Shown here: piece after piece, positions 7,872-14,673 of the stretch
Layout: the number at the start of each line of letters is the position of its first letter
Position numbering within the stretch: position 1 is the first letter of the stretch
Source: Pseudomonadota bacterium
GTDB lineage: Bacteria; Myxococcota_A; Polyangia; Polyangiales; Polyangiaceae
Assembly: GCA_023431345.1 (NCBI GenBank)
Contig: JAEYWK010000039.1
Span: 1 to 28,252, forward strand
Direction: 5' to 3'
Length of the DNA: 28,252 bases
Translations under genes and position numbers: made by a program
Notes under the pieces: model-generated
Databases searched by the model: none
Seen by the model: only the letters and a program-made list of their open reading frames with translations
Told to the model about the DNA's origin: nothing

Positions 7872-9361
7872 CAAAACCTCCAGCGGTAATCAAGCGACAG
7901 CCCGCGGTTGTTCACGCCGCTGCCGAAGTTGTTCTCGTATTTCGCCAGCTGTCCCCCCAGGAAGATGCCACCCAACCGTGAGTAATTCAGCGGCAGCTCG
8001 AGCTCGAGCTTGAGCCGCTGCCAGGTGTAGGTGTCGCCCGCGCGCAGGTCATCGAAGCCAATGAGCGCCACGAACGCGCCATCGCGAGCGTTCAGCTCCG
8101 GAAAATCGAGCAAAGGGTACGAGCCGCGCTCGAACTTGAAATGCACGCCGCCGAGCCACAGTGGAAAGCGGAAATCGACCTCGGCCGCGACTTCGTAGCC
8201 GACCCCCGTGACGAGCGGAACGGAGTTGTTGAGCGGGTTGTACACGTACGCGCCGCGGCCAGGGCCGCTCACGTCGCGTGACAAGATCCAGTTGTGGAAC
8301 AGGCTCGGGCCCGCCCGCACGTACGCCGTGTGCTGCGCCCAGTAGCTGCGCTTCTTGCCGCCGCTCAGCAGGCGCACGAAATCGATGCCAGCCTGCAAAT
8401 CGGCCTTGAAGAAGGAGCTGGAGACCCGCACGTACTCCGTACTGGCGATCCCCGTTTGCTGGAGCGTGAGGTGACCGTAGCCGAGGGCGCCGTAGCGCGG
8501 GTGGATGTAGGTGTAGCCGAGATCGTAGCCCAGATTGCCGAGGAGCCCGCCGCCGGTGGGTTGCCGCGCGAAGCTGCCCGTAAGCGCCGACTTCTTCGAA
8601 TAGTCGAGCGCGTAGATCGACGCCTCGACGTGGTGCGCGGCGGCTGCCTCCGGATCGGGCACCTTCTCGGCTACGAAGGGCGACGCCACGAGCAGCGCCA
8701 CCCCGATCGGCAAGATGATGTACTTGCAGCCGCCGCCGAACCAACCCGTGCCGTCGACGCGCCCGAGGGTGCCGTTTCGCATCTCGAAGCACAGCGGCAT
8801 CATCACCATCGGCCAGCCGACGAGGAAGCCGTTCGGCGGGCCGCGCTTGAGGCCGACTTGCTCGAGCGCGTCTTGAGCTCCTTGAATCGAGCCGATCAGC
8901 TGCTTGCCGTCTCGAGGGGCGAGTAGCCCGGGTGCGAGCTCGGAGAACTTGCGACCTTGCTCGGTGAGCTTCGCCACGCCGTCCGGCGTGAACCCGGGCG
9001 GAATGAGGCTACCCGCGCCGGTGGGAGGCACGGGAGGCGGCGGCTTGCCGTCGATCAGGACGATTTTAGCCCACTCCACCGCCTCCAGCTTGCCATCCGG
9101 CCGGGCCACGACCGCGTAGACACCGGGCACGGCTTGCGCGACGCGGCCGCTGATGCGCACGCCTCCCTGGAGGGTGAGCCCCGCGGCATCATCGGCGGAC
9201 GGCGCGCTCGGCTCTGGCGCAGGCGCTGTCTCAATCTGCGACGAAGACGCGCCGTCGCCAGCTGCGTCGTCGCGCGCTGCTGCCGATTGAGCCACCGCAT
9301 GACTAGTCGTGCCCGCAACACTCACCACGAGGACCGCTGCCAGAGCGAACGTGCGCTTCAT
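7871..9361 (-). CDS. Outer-membrane beta-barrel protein
   Basis: The 496-residue protein has a cleavable signal (cleavage near AVA-Q25), then an Ala/Pro/Ser-rich spacer to about 60. A small strand-rich module follows (62-106, LTLQGGVRISGRV to WAKIVLIDG), of the kind often found in myxobacterial envelope proteins. A hydrophobic segment lies at about 211-230. From about 245 to the end alternating amphipathic strands with many aromatic residues run to a terminal YRWRF; a C-terminal Phe is the usual signal for the BAM assembly machinery. There is no TonB plug and no OmpA-like domain. It is the first gene of an operon with two lipoproteins (TGATG overlap with the next), so the three may form one complex. 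I cannot name the family. Confidence 0.75.
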   Translation of the reverse strand: MKRTFALAAVLVVSVAGTTSHAVAQSAAARDDAAGDGASSSQIETAPAPEPSAPSADDAAGLTLQGGVRISGRVAQAVPGVYAVVARPDGKLEAVEWAKIVLIDGKPPPPVPPTGAGSLIPPGFTPDGVAKLTEQGRKFSELAPGLLAPRDGKQLIGSIQGAQDALEQVGLKRGPPNGFLVGWPMVMMPLCFEMRNGTLGRVDGTGWFGGGCKYIILPIGVALLVASPFVAEKVPDPEAAAAHHVEASIYALDYSKKSALTGSFARQPTGGGLLGNLGYDLGYTYIHPRYGALGYGHLTLQQTGIASTEYVRVSSSFFKADLQAGIDFVRLLSGGKKRSYWAQHTAYVRAGPSLFHNWILSRDVSGPGRGAYVYNPLNNSVPLVTGVGYEVAAEVDFRFPLWLGGVHFKFERGSYPLLDFPELNARDGAFVALIGFDDLRAGDTYTWQRLKLELELPLNYSRLGGIFLGGQLAKYENNFGSGVNNRGLSLDYRWRF

Positions 9362-9394
9362 CGAAAGCGCTCAAGCTCGCACTCGCGATTTCAT

Positions 9395-9424
9395 TTGGCA
9401 AGGCCTGACGGTGCGCTCTACCTT
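9395..9424 (+). promoter_or_regulatory. Possible promoter of the Cys-rich lipoprotein gene
   Basis: TTGGCA, an 18-base spacer and TACCTT sit just upstream of the ATG at 9433. The -10 ends 8 bases before the ATG and no ribosome-binding site is visible, so a transcript from here would be leaderless or nearly so. The 71-bp divergent gap must also hold the promoter of the barrel gene on the other strand. Confidence 0.25.
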
Positions 9425-9432
9425 GTGCTGTT

Positions 9433-10392
9433 ATGCGCTCTTATCGTCTCCCGTTCACTCCCGCGCTCGTTGTCGGGCTCGCCGTGCTCAGTGGCTGCAC
9501 GCCCGCAGCGAACAGCCCCAGCGCTGCTACCGCTGCGCCTCGGGAGTCACGCGCGAGCTCGATCACCTGCCCGAGCGGCGGCGGCGAATCGCTCGATATC
9601 GGCAGCTTATTCGGGGTGGAGCCCGAGCTCGCGGCCCACTTGCAGCGCACGCTCAAGCTCGCGCGCTCCTTGGAAAACGCAGCCGCAAAGCTCGACCAAG
9701 ACGTGCGGGCGACGTGCGGCGCGCTCGCCGAGGATCTCCGAGCGCCGGCGAGCAGCGCGCATCCGTGCAGTGTGCTCGTGACGCGCGTCGAAGAGCTGCG
9801 TCGCTCGCTGGGCGAGGGCGGGCTCACCATGTCGCTCAGCGGCCTGTCGTGCTCGCTGCCCAAGAGCAGCGTCGAGAGCTGTGCCGGCCAGTGCTTGACC
9901 GGTCAAGCCGGCGTGGTGAGCGCCGTGAGCTGCGCGGGGTCGACGACGGACACGGATTGCGGGCTCGCCTTCTCGCTACCGAACGCCGCGCCCGAGTGCG
10001 TCACGGAGTGCGCGGCCGCTTCGCTTCACGAGATCCGTTGCAGCGCGGAGGTCGACGTACGGATCGGTCGCGAAAGCGTCGCGTCCGCCGAGTACCAGGC
10101 CATGGCAGAAGCGCTACGCCGCGACGTCCCGCGCCTGGTTGGGCTCGCCACCAGCGTGGCGCCTCGCGCGGCGGCTTTGGCGAGCGAGGTTGCGACGCTC
10201 GTCGACGAAGCGGCGGCCAGCATCGACCGCCTCAGCGACGCCAAGCTCACGAACGAGCGTCGCTGGGTCGCAGGCGCGGTGCTGGCCTCGTGCTTGGCCC
10301 CCGAGCTCGGCGCCACGGTGCGCGCGAGCGCGTCGCTCACCCGAGCGCTCAGCGGGGTAGCGCAAGCGCACGCGAGCCTCGGGCTCCGGTAG
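9433..10392 (+). CDS. Cysteine-rich lipoprotein of unknown function
   Basis: The 319-residue product has a clean lipoprotein signal with lipobox VLSGC (Cys22). Apart from the lipidated residue it has twelve cysteines (46, 95, 112, 140, 150, 154, 167, 176, 189, 193, 203, 287), an even number compatible with six disulfides in the periplasm or at the surface. The cluster at 140-203, with SCAGQC and ECVTEC spacings, looks like a short repeat-type knot. It is flanked by predicted helices at 64-105 and, Ala-rich, at 218-318. The helix-knot-helix layout recalls Cys-rich lipoproteins seen in myxobacteria, but I do not recognise a named family. It is divergent from the barrel operon and its stop is only 4 bp from the stop of the FGE-like lipoprotein gene. 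Confidence 0.75.
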   Translation: MRSYRLPFTPALVVGLAVLSGCTPAANSPSAATAAPRESRASSITCPSGGGESLDIGSLFGVEPELAAHLQRTLKLARSLENAAAKLDQDVRATCGALAEDLRAPASSAHPCSVLVTRVEELRRSLGEGGLTMSLSGLSCSLPKSSVESCAGQCLTGQAGVVSAVSCAGSTTDTDCGLAFSLPNAAPECVTECAAASLHEIRCSAEVDVRIGRESVASAEYQAMAEALRRDVPRLVGLATSVAPRAAALASEVATLVDEAAASIDRLSDAKLTNERRWVAGAVLASCLAPELGATVRASASLTRALSGVAQAHASLGLR

Positions 10393-10396
10393 CCGC

Positions 10397-11641
10397 TCAG
10401 GGCACGTCGTACGCGCAGCGGATACCGTGCATCGGGAGGTGAAAGTGAGACCCGATGAAATGCGACGTCGCCACATCCAGCGACGACGACGAGCTCATCC
10501 AGCTGCCGCCCCGAGTGTTGCGCGGATTCTCTTCGTAGATCGGCGTGACGTTGGCGCAGTCGTGACACGGCGAGGGGAACGCGGGCCCGACCGTGTCGAG
10601 CGTCCACTCCGCGACGGAGCCCGCCAGATCGAGCTGGCCGAAGCGTCCGACGCCGCGCTGGAACGAGCCCACGGAAGGGATCACGCACGGTGAGCCGACG
10701 TCGGAGAAGCAGCCAAACGTGGCGAGGTCGCCGTTGGGCTCGTCGGAGCCCCACGGGTAGCGGCGGTTCTCGGAGCCTCCGGCGGCCGCGTACTCCCACT
10801 CGAGATCCGTCGGCAGCCTCCCGCCGTCCCAGATGCAGAAGGCCTGCGCCTCGTAAAAGCTCACGCAGTTGACGGGCTGGAGCCACATCGCCGTCGAGAA
10901 CGGGATGTCCATGCAAGTGCTCACTTCATTTTCGACCGTCGCGCGATCACGGCCGATGCCGTGCGAACCGGGCGGAGCGCCCTCGCTACGCAACCATTCG
11001 CTCCGCCAGCCCGAATCGGGGACGAGCGGATGTCGTCCGGCGCCCGGTTGGGGCGCGCCCGTCGCTCGCCACGCATCGTAGTCTTCGAGGAAGGCGTGAA
11101 ACCGCCCGACGGTGACCTCGTAGACGCCGAGGTGAAACGCCGACACGCGGCTCGGGACCGAAGCTTCGCCCTCTTTGACGCCTCCGCGCACGACCTCGCC
11201 CGCGCTCACGTACTCGACGGCGCAGCAACTGCGTCGCTGCGAGCCGCTTGGACCGCAGATGTCCGGCAGCGCGCCGCACGACCGCATTCTTTCGCCGCCT
11301 TCGCCGCCTTCGCCAGACGCTCCGCCCGCCGACTCGCCCGCGCCCCCACCCGCGCCTCCGGCCTCGGCTTCGCTTGCAGCGCCGGCCTCACTCGGAGCCG
11401 GATCGAGCGCCAGCGCGCCCCCTTCTCCGCTCACGCCATCGGCGGGAGCGCCGCTTTGCCCGCCGTGAGGGCGCGACCCGCCCGCGCCGCTCGTCGCGCC
11501 GCTCGCAGCAGGCGGCGAGACCCGCGGAGGTTCGTCAGCGCCGTCGTTCTTCAGGTCGGCGTAGTCTCCTAGGTCCAAGCGTCCGCACGCCATGAAGGTG
11601 GCAGCGGCGACGACGACCAGCGCAGGCATCCGAATTTTCAT
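10397..11641 (-). CDS. Lipoprotein with an FGE-sulfatase (SUMF1)-fold domain lacking catalytic cysteines
   Basis: The 414-residue product has signal MKIRMPALVVVAAATFMAC (Cys19), a Gly/Ala/Glu/Ser linker (about 45-118), a Cys-rich neck (CGALPDICG...SCC) and an FGE-sulfatase domain from about 145 to 414. Domain signs are FHLGVYEVTVGRF, PVNCVSFYEAQAFCIWDGGRLPTDLEWEYAAAGG, YPWGSDEPNG, DLAGSVAEWTLD and NTRGGSW followed by GIRC. In formylglycine-generating enzymes the RGGSF/W block leads into C-x4-C, which holds the active cysteines. Here it runs into a string of serines (SSSSSLD), so the enzyme activity is very unlikely. The ATG overlaps the TGA of the preceding TPR gene by 4 bases (ATGA). It is the last gene of the sigma-factor operon. 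A role as a surface binding domain is inference. Confidence 0.85.
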   Translation of the reverse strand: MKIRMPALVVVAAATFMACGRLDLGDYADLKNDGADEPPRVSPPAASGATSGAGGSRPHGGQSGAPADGVSGEGGALALDPAPSEAGAASEAEAGGAGGGAGESAGGASGEGGEGGERMRSCGALPDICGPSGSQRRSCCAVEYVSAGEVVRGGVKEGEASVPSRVSAFHLGVYEVTVGRFHAFLEDYDAWRATGAPQPGAGRHPLVPDSGWRSEWLRSEGAPPGSHGIGRDRATVENEVSTCMDIPFSTAMWLQPVNCVSFYEAQAFCIWDGGRLPTDLEWEYAAAGGSENRRYPWGSDEPNGDLATFGCFSDVGSPCVIPSVGSFQRGVGRFGQLDLAGSVAEWTLDTVGPAFPSPCHDCANVTPIYEENPRNTRGGSWMSSSSSLDVATSHFIGSHFHLPMHGIRCAYDVP

Positions 11642-12774
11642 GGTTTGAGCTTCTCCAACCGGCGCTTCGCGTCTTCGGCATAAGGTCGCCGCGGCTGCTC
11701 GAGGTACTTGGAGAGCGCGGCTGCGGCCTCGTCCCGCAGGCCCTGCGCCTCGAGGCACAGGGCGCGGAAGTAGAGCGCTTCGGCGGCGCGCGCGCCACCC
11801 CGCTCCGCGAGCTCGTACTCTCGCGCCGCCTCGGCGAAGCGCGACTGTTTGCGCAAGATGTTGCCGCGGAGCAGTCGCAGCTCACTGGCTCGTTCGCCCG
11901 AGGTCGAAGACGAGAGGAGCTCCTCGCTCTGCTTCAATGCGTCGTCGCTGCGTCCGAGCTGGAGCAGCAGCTCGAGCTGGGACACGTCCACCTCGCGGCG
12001 CAGAGAGCCCGCCGGAAAGCGCTTTCGGTAGTCAGCCAAGGCGGCAAGGGCGCCGGTGGGATCGGCGAGCACGTCACGCCGCAAGCGCGCCAGCTCGTGA
12101 AGCGCCATCTCGGCGGCGAGGCCGGCGCCCTGAGCGCGCTCCACGAAGCAAGCTTCGGCGGCGCGACTCTGACCTTCGCGGGCGAGACTCATGCAGTCGG
12201 GCGCGGGTGAAGGCGCGCTCTCCGCCTGCTCACTCGCGTCCGTCTTCCGACTCGCGCCCGTCTCCCCGTTCGCGCGCGAGGGCGCGTCTTCCGTGGTGCT
12301 CGGCAGCGGCGGGTTCGCGCTCGGGATAGGCGACGTGACGCTCGCGACCGCCCGCGGCGGCAGCACCTCTACGGCGCGTCCGTGTGCGCGAGCTCGCGCG
12401 CTCCGCTCTGCAGGTGCAACGACGGCTTTCAGCGCCGGAGAAGCGACGTCGGCGACCGACGGCCGAGCGCTGAGCGCCACCGGAGGCGACCACGTTTCCG
12501 CCACGAGCTCGGGCGCGACGAGCTGGCGCCCGCGGGCCAGCACGATCACGGCCGCCAGCGTCGCGCAGGCGAGCGGAGCCGCTGCCGCCGCGAGCCACCA
12601 CTTCCGCGCGCGCGCGCGCTCGTTCTGGGTGGCCGCCATGCGCTCGAGCACGCGCTGAAACGCCGCCGTTTCGTTCACGTGCCACTCCCATTCGCGGCTG
12701 GCCTGGCGCAGGAGTGGGCCATACTCGCCATGGATTAGCCGCTCGGGCGGGCGCTCGGGATCTCGCGAGCTCAC
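11638..12774 (-). CDS. Single-pass membrane TPR protein, probable anti-sigma factor
   Basis: The 378-residue protein has a cytoplasmic N-terminus of about 58 residues, one membrane segment at about 59-80 (KWWLAAAAAPLACATLAAVIVLA), a disordered Pro/Ser/Glu-rich spacer (about 90-190) and a helical C-terminal domain (194-378). Segments such as ALHELARLRRDVLADPTGALAALADYRKRFP, AAREYELAERGG and AALSKYLEQP are tetratricopeptide-like or YfgM/BamD-like. Location directly after an ECF sigma gene, with its GTG start overlapping the sigma stop (GTGA), is the main reason to call it an anti-sigma. It has no zinc-binding H-x3-C-x2-C motif. The GTG at 12774 is chosen for this overlap and for an AAGG motif upstream; reading further upstream merely runs antiparallel through the sigma gene. 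A C-terminal sensor facing the periplasm is inferred from topology. Confidence 0.8.
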   Translation of the reverse strand: MSSRDPERPPERLIHGEYGPLLRQASREWEWHVNETAAFQRVLERMAATQNERARARKWWLAAAAAPLACATLAAVIVLARGRQLVAPELVAETWSPPVALSARPSVADVASPALKAVVAPAERSARARAHGRAVEVLPPRAVASVTSPIPSANPPLPSTTEDAPSRANGETGASRKTDASEQAESAPSPAPDCMSLAREGQSRAAEACFVERAQGAGLAAEMALHELARLRRDVLADPTGALAALADYRKRFPAGSLRREVDVSQLELLLQLGRSDDALKQSEELLSSSTSGERASELRLLRGNILRKQSRFAEAAREYELAERGGARAAEALYFRALCLEAQGLRDEAAAALSKYLEQPRRPYAEDAKRRLEKLKP

Positions 12775-13382
12775 GTGAGGCCCTTCCCTTCGGCTCTTCC
12801 TTCGCCTCTTTCGGCTTTCGTGCCTTCGATGGCGGCAATGAACTTCTTTCGGGCGTAGTGCAGGCGTCGCCACAGCGTCGCCTCCGTGCAGCGCAACGTC
12901 TCGGCTACCTGTCGACCGGAGAGACCCTCCATCTCGTAGAGCACGAGAGCTAGCCGCTCCTTTTCGCTGAGGCGTTCGAGCGCCGCTTCGATGCGGCGGC
13001 GGGCCGAGTCCTCGCTGAGCTCCGAGCTGACGGGCGGCGTTTCTGTCGTCCCCGATAACCAAGAGCGCAACGCTTCGGTCAAGCGACGTCGGCGACGGGC
13101 GTGCCGCGCTTGCGTGATGCACAGGCGGTACAGCCAGGTCTTGAGCTGCGAATTGCCGCGAAACTGCGGGAGGTAGCGGTGCATCTGCAGGAACACCTCC
13201 TGCGAGGCGTCCTCGACGTCGGGCTCGCGGACGCCGAGCTTGCGAAGGAAGCCGACCGCAACCGGGTAGTAGTGGAAGTGCAGCGAACGCCAGGCCTGGT
13301 GATTGCCGCGCGCGCATTCTAGGAGCAGCGGCGATTCAACCTGCGAATCCCATTCCGTCGGGCTGGCAGCAGCGGCGCACAT
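12771..13382 (-). CDS. ECF (sigma-70 family) RNA polymerase sigma factor
   Basis: This 203-residue protein has the two-domain ECF layout. Region 2 lies at about 20-100: LLLECARGNHQAWRSLHFHYYP, then DVEDASQEVFLQMHRYLPQFRGNSQLKTWLYRLC. A linker of about 30 residues follows. Region 4 lies at about 128-190: IEAALERLSEKERLALVLYEMEGLSGRQVAETLRCTEATLWRRLHYARKKF. The start at 13382 has AGAGGT about 6 bases upstream. The preceding gene, a beta-barrel, ends 69 bp upstream in the same direction, and the following TPR gene overlaps by 4 bases. The likely targets are its own operon and perhaps the barrel operon at 6692-9361, but I found no shared GGAAC/CGTC-type promoter in front of both. Confidence 0.93.
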   Translation of the reverse strand: MCAAAASPTEWDSQVESPLLLECARGNHQAWRSLHFHYYPVAVGFLRKLGVREPDVEDASQEVFLQMHRYLPQFRGNSQLKTWLYRLCITQARHARRRRRLTEALRSWLSGTTETPPVSSELSEDSARRRIEAALERLSEKERLALVLYEMEGLSGRQVAETLRCTEATLWRRLHYARKKFIAAIEGTKAERGEGRAEGKGLT

Positions 13383-13451
13383 GACGACCTCTGAGTTAGA
13401 GCTTCGCCAGGGGTCGAACCTTCGCCCGCCGCTTCTTATTGGTAGTTCTTC

Positions 13452-14438
13452 TTAGTAGTAGCCTAGGCCGAAGCACCAACCGAGCGTCAGCGACGGCGGC
13501 GCGAGCGCCTCACGCTCGGCGATGAAGAACCGCCCGGAACTAACCAGTAATTCGGCCGACACGGCGGTGTGAACGAACCATGAATCGCTGACGCTGGCGA
13601 TGAAACCGGACTCCAAGCCTACCGATGACTGCGCGCGGATGCGGTCGCTGTGACCGACGAGCCCCTCGGTCGTGGCTTGCTCCACGGCGACTTGGACGAC
13701 CGGCCCGACGTGCACGAGGCCCGGCGCAAGGGCGACCCGCCACGCCAATCCAGCGCGCGCCGCTGCCGGACGCGCCTCGACGGTGGCCCCCCCCGGTGCT
13801 CGCTCCTGAAGCGGCGCGAGCGCAACGCGGAGCCCGAGCGTCAGCTCGAGCGGCGGCCAGAGGGCAGCGCTGCCGCGCAGGCCGACCCAAGGTACCGCCG
13901 CGGGGTAGGAAACGGCGTACTCCAGCGCGAGCCGGTGCGCGAGCCTTGGTCGCAAGGCCTCGGTGGGCGCTGCGGGGGGCGTCGCCTGGGGCAGGGCTGC
14001 GAGCGGCTCGGCAGGCGTTGGTGGCTCGTGCGGCCCCGGCAGGTCGTGCTCAGTCTGTCGCTCGTGCGCCACCAAGCCGCGAAAGTAGCGATCGAGCACC
14101 AGCGCGATGACCTCCGCCATGGTGCGGCATGACTCGCCTCCGATCGGCAGGTCGCGCGCGAGCTCCACCTTCCCGTCCGGATTGAAGAGCTCGAGCCGTA
14201 CGAAATCCCGGGGGGTACCGGACGGCGCATGCGCGATCGTGTAGCGAGCGCGCCAGCGTCCTTCCACTACGAGCGCTCCGAGTCGCCGCGTCACCGCTTC
14301 ACGCGCCACTTCGAGCGCAGGACAGAGCGCGTCGGGGGAGCCCGTCTCGAGCGCGAAGCCGCTCGCTTCTTCGGCTCGCGCGGCCGCGCTCGAGAGCACC
14401 GCCGCCGCCAAGAATGCAAACAGTTGTCGCCCTCGCAC
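13452..14438 (-). CDS. Outer-membrane beta-barrel protein, first gene of the ECF sigma operon
   Basis: The 328-residue product starts with a signal peptide (cleavage near ARA-E23). Residues 40-115 form a small domain with VTRRLGALVVEGRWRARYTI and RTMAEVIALVLDRYFRGL, a pattern common in myxobacterial envelope proteins that I cannot name. A Pro-rich spacer (130-160) leads to about eight amphipathic strands from about 165 (RLALEYAVSYPAAVPWVGLRGSAALW) to a terminal GLGYY. The closing aromatic residue and alternating pattern support a barrel, though a strand count of eight is an estimate. It uses GTG at 14438 with TAGGAG closely upstream. Being upstream of sigma and anti-sigma genes, it may be the sensor or the main product of the regulon. 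Confidence 0.7.
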   Translation of the reverse strand: MRGRQLFAFLAAAVLSSAAARAEEASGFALETGSPDALCPALEVAREAVTRRLGALVVEGRWRARYTIAHAPSGTPRDFVRLELFNPDGKVELARDLPIGGESCRTMAEVIALVLDRYFRGLVAHERQTEHDLPGPHEPPTPAEPLAALPQATPPAAPTEALRPRLAHRLALEYAVSYPAAVPWVGLRGSAALWPPLELTLGLRVALAPLQERAPGGATVEARPAAARAGLAWRVALAPGLVHVGPVVQVAVEQATTEGLVGHSDRIRAQSSVGLESGFIASVSDSWFVHTAVSAELLVSSGRFFIAEREALAPPSLTLGWCFGLGYY

Positions 14439-14625
14439 GTGCTCCTAAGTCACTCGAAGAAAGCGTAGCGAGCGCTGAAGCTCCCGGAAATGGCAGATTG
14501 GGTGCATCGGCTCCGCCACGAAACTTATAGCGCTTCTGAAACCTGATCGGTCGGAAGCAGCAGAGGCGGGGCGATTTCGAAGACGGCCGCCCGGACTGAA
14601 AGCATCGAACTCCGAATGGCCCCAC

Positions 14626-14644
14626 GGCCGGCTCGGAGCCAGCC
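14626..14644 (-). terminator. GC-rich hairpin after the hybrid kinase gene
   Basis: On the minus strand GGCTGGCTC and GAGCCGGCC pair over nine positions with one G-T wobble around a single central base, 30 bases after the kinase stop. No T-run follows. The gap 14439-14673 also contains a TATAAG hexamer upstream of the barrel gene, without a recognisable -35; otherwise I see nothing in it. Confidence 0.35.
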
Positions 14645-14673
14645 ACTGGATAGTGGGCGCGCTCGGCGCGGGG

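Noticed and set aside
9309..10442. A 377-residue plus-strand frame over the Cys-rich lipoprotein
   Set aside because: Its composition is Arg-rich and featureless; the lipoprotein frame has a signal peptide, lipobox and conserved-looking cysteines.
12775..13317. An N-terminal extension of the TPR gene upstream of 12774
   Set aside because: It only re-reads the sigma-factor gene in another frame. The GTG overlapping the sigma stop is the natural start.
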